DNA of 64,000 bases from Caprimulgus europaeus (taxonomy: Eukaryota > Chordata > Aves > Caprimulgiformes > Caprimulgidae). A program made the position numbers and the translations under genes. A model generated the notes under the pieces. It had not been told where the DNA came from. It did no database searches and saw only the letters and a program-made list of their open reading frames with translations. Where the stretch lies: positions 32,515,295-32,579,294 of the forward strand of contig OU015524.1 in assembly GCA_907165065.1 (NCBI GenBank). Direction: 5' to 3'. Below, piece after piece: positions 47,504-57,990 of this stretch; position 1 is the stretch's first letter, and every line of letters begins with the position of its first letter.

Positions 47504-48909
47504 GTCTGTAAAGAAATTCAAAGCATTGTTGTCTTGCAGGATAAACAGGCATTTCTCAAGGCTGATCCTGCTTTATTCACAATATGTGAAAGACAATAAA
47601 ATGTGGGGATAGATACATCACTATAATTCTGATAAAGCAAAGCCTGCTGGCTTGCTTGTGCTTCTAATAATATCATCCAGTCTTCAACATGTGCTTATAA
47701 TTCAGCATGAGAGCAAAAGTCCCAGTGCATGTAAGGGTAACCTAGGACCTAATGACACCAACGTGTGCTTTTTGCAAATCTGTGATAGGTGTTAGAGAAA
47801 GGAGCTTTAGCAGACTTTCTCCTCATGGCTGTGGAACGATGGCATCTTTCTAACTACAAGTCACTGTGCCACCTAGCCTCTGGCACCAAGAATATACTTT
47901 TTAACTCTGGACATCAAAAGTTGTCTCTTAGTTCTGACAGTAAGGGCTTGTACACCTTAGAGATAAGGGATTAAATGTCTAATCCCAGTTTTCTATTTTA
48001 TGGGGGTTATGTAGCAGGCTTGTTTGCTCTACTGAGAAGAGGGAGGCCTTCACACAGTCTCTCAAGTACGTAACTGAGACCTCCTGTCAGGTCAGATATG
48101 TAACTAGCACAGCCAAGGTCTTCAACACACATCAGATCACACAACTGCAAAAAGAGGTAGACATTGCCTCATCAGACCATGCACTGGTTTATGCATTCCC
48201 TGTTCTTTGATGAGAGAAGTGAAAGCCACTCAAATTAAAACTAAGTTATCCTATACATGTGCCTTGTGGCTCTTGGCAGTAGCACAATTTTGGAATACAG
48301 CTTTTCAGTATAGGAAGGTGGTTTTTTTATCCCTGTTCCAATTCTAATGATGGAACGGAAAAAGAATATGTGTTCAACATATATTGTTTTTGTTAACTTG
48401 TCATATACAAGCAGATTCAAGAGTACAATGCAAAAAGCAAATATTTATTGTGGGTAAAGTAGATCTGATTAGGGAATATCTAAACAACATGTCTATAGTA
48501 TTATGGCAAGTATTATGGCAAGGCCATTGGCTTCAGCAAGGAAGCTTAAATGCTCAGTATTTACTGAATGGCTTCCTGAATCAGTGCCTGTAATGGGAAG
48601 TCTAGGGGATGCTTTCTTCCCTTGTTGCAAAAGAGGTTCTGTGAATTCTCCTGATCCAAATATATGTGCCCACTGAAGCTTTTGCAAACTATCGTTTGAA
48701 CTTTGCACAATGATCTCTAACTCAGTTTTGCAAATTACTGCATATTACTTGCTAAGTGTGCATTCCTACCATTACAACTTGTGTTAAATCCTACTGACAT
48801 CACTAGACTTACCCTGAAGAGGAATCTGGACCAAGAGGTCAGCAAACAGCAGTGCAGTGTACTCTGGGACTTCTATCAAATGAGGAAATAATCATTGTTA
48901 GCCCTCTGG
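47504..48909. other. Gene-free stretch
   Basis: No gene. A small tandem duplication, TATTATGGCAAG twice, lies near 48499-48522. Confidence 0.5.
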
Positions 48910-48985
48910 GATCCTGTTCTGTTTCCACACTGGTTTTGCACAGGAGTCATTCAATTGACTTCATCGAATTTGCACCAGAATCAAG
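48910..48985. repeat. Ancient partly palindromic amniote repeat, copy B
   Basis: ATCCTGTTCTGTTTCCACAC, TGGTTTTGCACAGGAGTCAT, TCAATTGACTTCATCGAATT and TGCACCAGAATCAAG. It shares the layout of copy A at 44.03 kb (TTCTG near the outer end, a CTGGTNTNNNC arm, an AGTNA-TTGA centre and an opposing NCACCAGAAT arm), with the arms imperfect. The two copies are diverged from each other, as expected of an old family. Confidence 0.48.
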
Positions 48986-50046
48986 CTTGTTCCCTCTCTT
49001 ATTGCATATTTGGATACATTAATAAGTGTTTATTTTAGGAGGAGAACTCAGTCACTTATAAACTATGGGATTCAATGACTAACACAAGCTAGATCCTGGT
49101 CACACAGAGCATTAAGCAACACGAGTTTAACAGCACAGTGTTAAAAATGAGTCACTTCATTAACAAAGGCAGGGAGTGATTAGTATAGAACACAATAAAT
49201 GGTACCCAGCTAAAAATATTTTCTCTGCTTCATTCTTTCAATTTATTTTTTACTTTAAATTACATGGATTAGGGACACCAGGCTGATATATTTCATCACA
49301 TAATCCCAGCCTGAATATTGTCATGACAGATAACAATGTAAGTTAAATATGCAACAAGTGACTCTACAGATACTCATTTAGAGTTGTGTTAGGTGAGAGC
49401 GTGCTTTGGCAGGGGAATTTTAAGTCAGCTGATGGTAACTCCTAGAATAGGAATTTAACTCAAAAGTTAAATATATTATCTGTTGTATATCTTTCTAAGA
49501 GCCAGCCTTTTATCTGGAGGCAAACAATATGGAAAATGTCGGGCATATTAACATAGAAATAAGTAAATATTTCAAACTCACAAATTTAATAGATAGTAAG
49601 AAACTATCACATATCCCATTTCAGACCATCAAAGCTGAGTATTTTCTCTTCCTTCTAACTATTACATTACAGATTGCCTTTATATATTCACACTATTGTA
49701 CTCTGCCTTGAACTTCTTGTTTTCCGTCTAAATCTGGACTACTTCTGTTCCATTCTGTCACATTAGCTAGTCATTTCTTGTGCCATTCTTCTATTAAACC
49801 AAAAATCCTGGCTATTATTAGGCTTTCCCTTTTCCTTATTTTGGAGTTTTCATTTCTGCTGCCTCTTTTGCTGATCATGTCGTTACTGACAGCAGCTCAC
49901 TGAAAATATTTTCTTTTAAATGTCAGTAAATTCTGTGCACTGACTTCTTGATGGCCCGTGTTTCCATTATGAAGAAAACAGGACCATGATAAGGCATTTG
50001 GTCACATGAGTCTGGTGGGTTGGGTTTTTTCCCTAGATTTATAGGG
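48986..50046. other. Gene-free stretch
   Basis: AT-rich DNA without exons or named repeats. Confidence 0.5.
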
Positions 50047-50185
50047 ACATTCCTTTGCTCTCTACTCTGTTTCAGTTCCCGACCTCTGAAATGGAGATAA
50101 CTGTGTTCTACCGGAGGGGAAGGTTAAAACAGCTTATGGATTGTTTCAGTTAGATGACAGGAGTTATAAAAGTACTACATATGGA
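50047..50185 (+). mobile_element. MIR-like ancient SINE relic
   Basis: CTCTGTTTCAGTTCCCGACC, TCTGAAATGGAGATAACTGT, GTTCTACCGGAGGGGAAGGT, TAAAACAGCTTATGG and finally AGTTATAAAAGTACTACATA. These match MIR1_Amn blocks in order: CAGTTCCCC, TCTGTAAAATGGGGATAAT, TACCT...GAGGGGT, GTTAA and CGCTATAAAAGTGC. It extends nearly to the 3' end of the family. Confidence 0.65.
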
Positions 50186-51227
50186 ACAGAAAAATACAAA
50201 TCACAACTGAGGTACAGAAGACAACTGTAACAGAAATTACTGGACTCAATAAAGTGCTGCAAGACAAAGATGGAAGATGCGGTATATGATAACCTGCAAA
50301 ATTCCCCGTGCTGTTCAAAGCTGAAGCCACAGTGACCAGTTTCCTTTTTTTAAAAGTAAAATGCCATCACTAGATGAATGATAATAGGAACACAAACAAC
50401 TGCTTCTGATAAGCTTATTATGGACTCCTATGTACCCACAGAGAATTACAGCAAAAGAATGTGATTAGAAGCAGCTGCCAAAATTGGTGGGTAGATGGAA
50501 ACAAAATTTCAGAGCTATATAGAAAATGAGGTGAAACAAAATTAACTAGCCCAGCCGAGATAATATAATGGTATATGCATTTGCCACACTTATAAATAAA
50601 ACATTGACTTATTATTGCACTTCCCGGGTGTACAGATCCCAGGGAATTTAACATAACACGATGCACATGTGGGGTCAGAAGGGAAGGTCATATACAAAAA
50701 TGTGATGCTGGAAATGGCTTTCATGTAGTCTGTAGAGGGGTGAGGACAGAAAAAAAACAAACACACACACACAAAAACAAAACAAAACAAAACAAAGCAA
50801 AACAAAAACCACAGAGGATCCAAAACTTAACTATTGTTTTTCTCTTTAAAACAAAATTCTAATCAGGATCTGGGCACCGAAAATATGGTAGACTTCTAGT
50901 AGAGTCAGTCAAATGATAGGAGTTAAGTGTCACTTCATATACTTTTGTCACCATCTCAGTCCATTGGAGCTTGATGTTTTCATTTCCAGTTGATGTAAAC
51001 CTTCCTGATAAACAGAAGAAACCATCCAAATAATGTGAAGTGTCTTGTTGAAAACACACAAACATTTGGGCTTTAAAAAGCAGGTTCTCTTTCTTTAGCT
51101 CCTGGTGTTTTGAAAGGAAGGAGAAACTCAATACTGTTATGTTCCAATGGAGTGGGCGAGTATTTGATGAATGAACACAACACAAGCACAATACAGAGGT
51201 ATCCTGTGGAGTGTATTTGGTGTAAAT
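50186..51227. other. Gene-free stretch
   Basis: No coding exon. A 110-codon minus-strand frame at 50859-51191 has no recognisable domain. Contains the compound microsatellite below. Confidence 0.5.
50749..50809. repeat. Compound microsatellite A/(CA)n/(AAAAC)n
   Basis: An A-run gives way to seven CA units and then to about seven AAAAC-type units with one AAAGC variant. It is likely length-polymorphic. No retroposon body is identifiable beside it. Confidence 0.9.
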
Positions 51228-51310
51228 GTAATCTCAAAGTGCTTTATGAATTTAAATTGGGTAGAAGGATGAAGAAATCAAAAGCCAGGCAGGTGAGGAA
51301 ACTAGGAATT
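51228..51310 (-). mobile_element. Possible MIR-like relic (minus)
   Basis: AATCTCAAAGTGCTTTATGA, then 40 bases on AGCCAGGCAGGTGAGGAAAC. These fit the antisense MIR landmarks AAAGCGCTTTACA and CAGATGAGGAAACTG, but the middle is unclear. Confidence 0.38.
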
Positions 51311-52531
51311 TTTTTTAGCTGATGGGATGGAAAGATACAGACAAGTTTTCAGCTCTCACACGATGGTAGACAAAGGTCTTGTACTGGGGTAGTAGAGAGA
51401 AAGTTGAAATTAATAAAATATATTGAAGGACCTTCTGAATGTGTTTACAAATGTGTGTATAAAATTCATTTATTTTAGTTCATTGGAAACCCAGGGTTCT
51501 AGTAGAAAGGAAAACAAAAGATTTATTTAAGAGAAATAACTTCATAGCCTCTCAGAGGGTGTGCCTGAAAGGCAGAAGAACATTTGCTGCTGCTGCTCCA
51601 GAAAGATTTTAGAGGAGGCACAAAAACTGACTGTACAAATTAAACAGTTATCACTTTTTATGAATCCTATCATGTAAGCAACTTTTAGATTTTTCCTTAT
51701 CTATTTCTTTGGGGTAGTTTTTCGGTTTGGTTTTGTGTGTTTGCACAGCCTCCTTCATGCAGGAACTGCTTTTTGCACAGTTTTGTTGGTCTTTTGAAAG
51801 ACTATTGACACAAAACTGATTCACCTGTGTCTACCTGCTTAGCAATCATTCTCTGAAGTCTTTCAATGACTCCATTATTGCTGACTTCAAATATTAGTCC
51901 TTGTAGGCAAAGGAGGACACAACAGGTATGACATTATGTGCTACACCTGGATGCTGCCTATTCTTACTCTGTTTCTGCAGCCTAGACATACAGTCTGTAG
52001 GGTTTTGCCTTCGGTTAGTTTACCTTTTTGTAACAGTTCTTTGGTCATCTTGACAGCTGCCTTTGTCTTGCAGCAGAAAAGATGTGATACAAAGAAACTT
52101 TTGAATCTGAATTCTGCTTATGCTTCACAGTGGGCTGTCCTCTCAAATGCGGGGTGGAACAAGGCAAGTTGCATCTCTCGTGCCTTTAAGCTCTTCTGCT
52201 GGGGAAAATAAGTCTCTGGCACTCAGTTACATAGACTGTTCTTGGTTTTTTTAAGAAATCTATTTTTCAGTTAGTGATTGGATTATTATCTGTAGCAACA
52301 GCATATTCCAAGTTAGGTATTTGCATGTTAGCTCTGAAGGCTTCCTAATATTTACAGATCTCCCAACCATTTGCACTGCAGCAGGGAAATGGGTATGCCT
52401 ACTTTTATGCTGAAATGGTTCAATGTATTTGGCCAGCTCTACTAAAAATAAGTTAAAAATAATCTAATATAATACTAAGAGCAGCAAGGAAGGTCATTAA
52501 CAGGCCACATCGCCAGCAAACTTCCCTGATC

Positions 52532-52568
52532 TTTTTCCTTTTTTTTTTTCTTTTTTTTTAGAAAAAAA
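52532..52568. repeat. T-run followed by A-run
   Basis: Eleven T, a C and nine T are followed by AGAAAAAAAGA. The halves are complementary, so the site could form a short AT hairpin. Confidence 0.8.
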
Positions 52569-52859
52569 GACCATAACAACTATCATAGTCCATTTGTTCT
52601 TGAGAACCTTGAACTGACTTACTCTGTCTTGACAGCTGTACATGTACAATTAACTCTTTCAAACTAGCTGGCAAAAGCCAATGCAAAGCACTGCATTATG
52701 AAAGGCCAGGCATAATCAATGACCCAGCCATCTGACCAGCACCTGTCTGTATGATAAGTGGAAAAACAGTTCTCCTGAAAACCAGAGCACCATCCTTAGA
52801 TGAACAACTGGCTACACAGTGTCAATGAAGCTCCAAGAAGGGCTCAATACATGCTCTGT

Positions 52860-53130
52860 TTGACCGTTTGTCAGCCTGCCACCTCAGAGGGGGATGCTTG
52901 TGTAAGTGGGCCGGGCAGGATGCTAGCACACCACTGAAGTGTGTGTTCTGGCTGTGGCTGAGGCCACCCTTGCAGACCTACTACAGCCAAGAGGCAAGGC
53001 AGCCTGTCCCAGCCCACAGAGGTGTACCCCATCCTACTGCGACAGGCGAAGGGCTGCATTCCCAAGTTTGTATGCACAACATCTCCAGAGGCTGAGTGAA
53101 CACCACTGGATTTGGCCTTCACTGAGTAAG
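52860..53130. other. GC-richer patch, content unknown
   Basis: This 270-base stretch is visibly richer in G and C than its surroundings, with only a few CpG. Frames are open on both strands (97 codons at 52939-53232; 88 codons on the minus strand at 52871-53137). None resembles a known protein. Possible explanations are an old retroposed fragment or a regulatory element, and I cannot choose between them. Confidence 0.35.
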
Positions 53131-56088
53131 ACAGCAAGGAACCGCATTAGCTTGCAAGTGTGGTTTGGAGAAGCATTAATGGAAACCTTCCTCATCCCTA
53201 TTGCTAGCCTGTCTGTCTCAGGTTCCCTGTGACAATAATAATGGAGTTCCTAATAGTGTGAGTCCTTTACATTCAGGGAGTTTGACTGGTAAAGACATAA
53301 ATAAACAAGACACAGTACAGACAAGCAGTAGGTAACAATTTTCCATAAAATTTCTCTATACACATTTTCACTGCAAATGTCTCTATAAGAACTACATAAT
53401 CATGGCACAAATAAGTAAAGAGCACAGAATAAACACAACAGCCCTCTTACTGCAAGATATACAACTTGTACTTATTGAAGTGTAAAGAATGTACTGAACA
53501 CTAAGGAATGGATCACCTGCAGTACGAAAAATTGTTTTTCTTCTAATGACACGGTTCCACATGGTGTGATGACTCAACAGGAGGGAGGGAGAAAGGTAGA
53601 ATTAGAAAGAAGAGGAAAGAACACAGTTCTCCACCACAAGGGGAGAATGAAATGCATAAACAAGTGGAAAGGCACCCTAGCTAAGAAATTAAGTCGTGAG
53701 ACATTCCTAGTGCAGGGGAAAGTGCCAGATTTTAATCCACCAATAGTTCTGAGGTTAGACACTAAGGGTCCTTCTTGTGGCCCAAAACAGGGACATAATT
53801 TTTAGGTAGCACTTGAAGACAGAAAGTCTCAATAGCTCATTGAACCTTTTGGCACCTATAGTCCAAACAACCCTCAGTTCAGATGGGGTCCTACTCCTAG
53901 TCTGTTAATGCAAAGCTTCCAAAGAGATTGTGACCACATGAACTGCAGTAAGATACAGAGCAACAGAGAAAATGAACCTGACTTCTAGACACATGCATGT
54001 GTTATATGGAAAGAGACTCAAGAAAACCACATTGCCTACTTCAACTGAACTCTGCCTTCTAATGATTGTGTTGCTTCTCTTCAGATTTTGCTGTTGGGTT
54101 CCAACTGGTGAGCCATACAGTTCAAATGCATTCATGTAGAGATGATGCATTTGTACTCAGTGTCATTTATAGTGTGCTACATAGTAATGTAAAAATTTGA
54201 AGTTGACCTCAAAATCTAAATTGTTAGGGAAGCACAGAAAAGATTCAACTAAAATAGTTTTGTGAACCTCGGGAGTGGTATGTAAGTACACCATCTGGAA
54301 AATAAACTTTATAAATGTACTTAGCTTGCTGTTCTCCCTCGCTACATAAGATTTCTGTAGGAGTTTCTTAACAAAATACTTGCTATTTCTGAGGAGTTTA
54401 GGGAAGTCAAGGAAAAGTAACTGGAAGAACTGGATAACTATTAAAGGTAAAGTATAAAATTTGAATATAGTATCCAGGAGGGGATCACTAGAGCAAGTAC
54501 TTCCATGTGCGCAACTAGTTAACAACCCCCAGTATCAAAGCAAATTATCAATGTCTGTAGTATCTCCTAGGGTTTCATATTGTACAACTCCAGTTCGAGC
54601 AAGACAATCTGACACATGTTTTTGACAGCTCTTATTTCATGCCTAGCACTTGTATGCATGAATTTGTAGAAGAGCTCATACAGAGTTTCAGTATCTGTCA
54701 GGAAGCACATCCCTTCCTCTGTGACTGAAGTTCCCCGTTATTACCTCAATTCTGCCTCTCCACAGAGGGGTTTTACTGTAATTTCTATTTGATTTGGGAG
54801 GTGTCACAGAACAGGAAATAATTCTGAAATGACTACTATTCCTGCAGTACTAGGACAGCAAAACAGACTCTCTGGAGCAGTTTCTGACTCCTAGATCACA
54901 GCCTGCTTTTTTACAAAACCATGTGTAGAATGGAAGTCCTCTTAAAAAGCATTAGTACTTTGGTTGGGATTGCATAAAGCTATGGCACCACCTAGCTGCA
55001 AACACTTGGTTTTTATTTTTTCACTTCAAAAAAACCTTTTTAATTCAGTGCTCAGCTTTAATTCAGTTAGCACTGAATTAAGAAGTGGGCTAAGTATTTC
55101 CTACAAATCTATTTATTGTGTGATCTGTGGTTCCCCAGACCCGTTCCAAGTCTTCTGCATGTGCTGGCTTATCTCACTGATTTGTTACAGGAGGGAGCAA
55201 TAGTGCTTAGTTATGTGTACTGATTTGGTGGAAAGAACTCAGCTGTCTAGGGCTCACTCCTAAGTACAAGACTGGTCATCTGAGCCAAGATCCTAGCTCA
55301 TATTTCTTCCTTCTGAACCAGAATACATGCTGAAGTTATTTTTCTGTTAAATTAAAAAAAAAAAAAGTGTTACCACCCCAAACAGAAAAAAGGATTAGAA
55401 ATCTAAAACCAAACACCAAAAAAGATACTTCTTTACAGTAGGAATTACAGTTGCACTTAAAAAAAAAAGTTGAAAATAAGTGTACCAAACTGTACTGTTT
55501 TGTGGAAACTAGAAGTATTTGTTTGTTTGGATCAAATTTGTCAGTTTCAGCTTCCAGAAAGGGGTAAAGAATATCAAGGTTCCCAAATGGTCTCTTCTTT
55601 TTCACAACTTCTCAAAAACATGACAAATACATTTTTGTTTATAAACAAAAGCCACCCATATCTTTCAAGTTTAAATGAAAAAGTAAACCCAAAAATGAAA
55701 CAGTTCCCTTTACAGAGGGGTCAAAAGAAACATTCTTACTCTATACGAAATAGTGTTTTGTTTATTTTCCTTAAATAGATATTCATTTCTATGTTAATCT
55801 AAACCAACGTGTCTTCATTTTCAGGGACACTTCTTACAGCCATTGAAGAAAATCCGATACCCTGTTATTTTGCCAACACCACAGATTAGGCTGGAGACAC
55901 ATCAAGATGTATTAATATCTTCATTGCTCTTGATATGTTTCCCAGAAACCTTGGCATAAAAGAAGTAGAATTTGACATATACAAAATGGGTGTTTTATGA
56001 ACTTAGTGTCAGAAAGAAGCTTGAATTTTAATGGAAAGGCCTTCATGACTGAGTGATCATTATACCTTTAATAGTTACAATATTTGTT

Positions 56089-56119
56089 AAAAAAAAAGAA
56101 AACAAACAAACAAAAAAAC
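56089..56119. repeat. A-rich (AAAC)n-type run
   Basis: A nine-base A-run, then GAAAAC, AAAC units and another A-run. Simple sequence. Confidence 0.85.
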
Positions 56120-56745
56120 CCTAGAAAGCTGTTGTTTCTATTTATCAATGTTAATCTTAGGCAGATTTCAGAAAAATGCCTCCAAAGAAGATTCAGTACA
56201 TGCTTTAGAGAACAGAGAATAGTCTGGAGATTTTCTTTTTCTTAGAAATGGCATTTTAGACATGTCAGCTGCCTTGTCTCTTTGCAATGCGGATGCAAGA
56301 TTCACTTATGCCATTGCACAAAATAGCTTGGAGAGACTTATGAACTGTACAGACTTTTACTTCTGTATTGTTATCAAAGGTCCTGCAGAAAAGTCGAAAT
56401 GACAGCTTTAGTACAGTTGGATCTGTGCTTTCTCAGCATGCAGCTAGCTCCTGCACACATCTCCTCTGATTGGTGCTTCTGAGGATTTATTTTGGAAGCT
56501 GAAGGAAGAAAAGGCCAGCGTAAAGCAGGTAGTACCAGCACCTTAAATCTCATGCTCCAGGCCTCAAAGAATGCTACCACAGACATGAGAAAAGATGTAA
56601 ACTTTCTCCACAAGCAAGTTTTCTATTAGTAATTAACCAGAGAGTTATAGTACATTTATTAAGCACGATGAAAGGTATTTTTTGCAATATGGCAAGGTGA
56701 GCTGTTTGAATCAGAGAGGTAATTCTACTCTGTGTTTAATCATTT

Positions 56746-56750
56746 CCACT
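56746..56750. repeat. Left target-site duplication of solo LTR
   Basis: CCACT directly precedes the LTR and is repeated directly after it at 57360-57364. Confidence 0.85.
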
Positions 56751-57359
56751 TGTCCTGGTTTCACTGGGATAGTTAATTTTCTTCTTAGTAGTGAGAATAG
56801 CTGTGTTTTGGTTTCAGTATGGGATTTGTTATGAAAAGAATGTTGATAACATACCAGTATTTGAAGTTGTTGCTGGAAGCACAAGGACTTTGTGTTTTGC
56901 TGCTCTGCAAGTGCAAAGGACTGAGCTCAGGAAGTTTAGTAATTAACAAAACCTAAAATAGGTGTTTAGATGTGACAATGAGTTAACAATATCATACAAT
57001 GTCATGCTTAGTATATTAATGAGGGTTGACCAGAAAGCAAGGTATTTTCTTGGGGATCTCTCAGGCTTGCTCTTCCAGGATTGCGGTTTCTGTTTTGGGA
57101 CTGTCTCTGGTCCGGGTTCACTAGCTGGGGACATGCTTGGCATCAGTTAGCAGGTGGTGAGCAATTGCACTGTGCATCACTCATTTTCATATTCTATCAT
57201 TACTGTTATTATTATTTTATTTCAATTAGTAAATTGTTCTTATCTCAATCTACAAGTTTCCTTACCCTTACCTCTCCAATTCTCTCTCCCCTATACCCTG
57301 GCCGATGGGGAGAGTGAGCGAGAGGCTGTGTTTGGCTGTCCCCAAGTGAAACCACCACA
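56751..57359 (+). mobile_element. Solo LTR of an avian endogenous retrovirus (ERVL-like)
   Basis: A 609-bp element starts TGTCCTGGTTTCACTGGGAT and ends ...GTGAAACCACCACA, keeping the TG...CA termini of retroviral LTRs. It is flanked by an exact 5-bp duplication, CCACT, typical of ERVL-class integration. Inside are a TATA-like GTATATTAAT at 57011-57020, GGTGGTGAGCAATTGCACTG at 57151-57170 and a TTA-rich run at about 57203-57220. AATTAGTAAATTGTTCTTAT follows at 57225, probably the decayed polyadenylation region, and then GGGGAGAGTGAGCGAGAGGC. This arrangement is characteristic of a widespread avian LTR family. No gag, pol or env sequence lies on either side, so recombination between two LTRs removed the interior. 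The LTR could act as a + strand promoter or enhancer, but that is untested. The family name is uncertain. Confidence 0.9.
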
Positions 57360-57364
57360 CCACT
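57360..57364. repeat. Right target-site duplication of solo LTR
   Basis: CCACT, identical to the left copy at 56746-56750. Confidence 0.85.
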
Positions 57365-57528
57365 GACTAGGAAACTTAGATGCTGATTTCTGAGTTCCCT
57401 TAACTGCACTATACAGAAAAGCTTTTTAAAAGCTTAGTGAAGTTATTGCATCCTTCTCAATGCAAGATTGCATCCTGACAGCTCTGACCCCCTGATCACT
57501 TCTTAGGAGTTTGGATAGCCCTTATTAC

Positions 57529-57990
57529 AGAACTGCAGAATGGTAAGGGTTAGAAGAGACCTCAGGAGATCATCTAGTCCAACTCCCTCTGCCAAAACAG
57601 GTTCCCTACAACAGGTTGCACAGGAAAGCATCCAGGCAGGTTTTGAACATCTCCAGAGATGGAGACTCCACAACCTCTCTGGGCAGCCTGTTCCAGTGCT
57701 CCGACACCCTCACAGTAAAGAAGTTTTTCCTTAGGTTTGTCTGGAACTTTCGGTGTTACAGTTTTTGCTCATTGCCCCTTGTCCTGTCACTGGGCACCAC
57801 TGAAAAGAGCCCGGCCCCATCCATTTGGCCCCCGCACTTCAGATATTTATAGACATTGATAAGATCCCTTCTCAGTCTTCTCTTCTCCAGGCTGAAGAGT
57901 CCCAGATCTCTCAGCCTGTTCCCATACGGCAGATGCTCCAGGCCCCTAATCACCTTTGTGGCCCTCCACTGGACTCTGTCTGGTCTTATC
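57529..57990 (-). mobile_element. CR1 LINE 3' fragment (minus)
   Basis: It starts at the 3' terminus with AACTGCAGAATGGTAAGGGT, continues AGATCATCTAGTCCAACTCC, and reads back into the ORF2 C-terminus. On the minus strand the frame 58097-57756 contains [30 protein letters not shown] and DRTRGN. Further down, after a frameshift, comes [17 protein letters not shown]. It is 5'-truncated at about 57990; the sequence beyond does not continue the CR1. It keeps the REVVESPS codons that the 18 kb copy has lost. It is moderately diverged. Confidence 0.92.

Larger units (their letters stand above)
51311..56750. other. Gene-free stretch
   Basis: About 5.4 kb with no recognised exon. It contains T- and A-rich runs (52532-52568, 55354-55366, 56089-56119) and a GC-richer patch at 52860-53130. 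A pyrimidine-rich CTTCATTTTCAG precedes 55825, and the frame after it stays open for about 44 codons, but the product is unfamiliar and I do not call an exon. Confidence 0.45.

Noticed and set aside
49020-49450. AT-rich stretch that looked like conserved non-coding DNA (also 25480-25640, 39540-39760 and 10490-10740)
   Set aside because: The impression rests only on composition and TAAT-type motifs. Without a cross-species alignment I cannot support it.
54163-54525. 120-codon open frame on the minus strand
   Set aside because: Phe/Leu-rich chance translation of AT-rich DNA.
55825-55960. Possible exon after a CTTCATTTTCAG acceptor-like site
   Set aside because: The frame GHFLQPLKKIRYPVILPTPQ is open for about 44 codons, but I recognise no protein, and acceptor-like sites are common by chance. 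Spliced reads would be needed.
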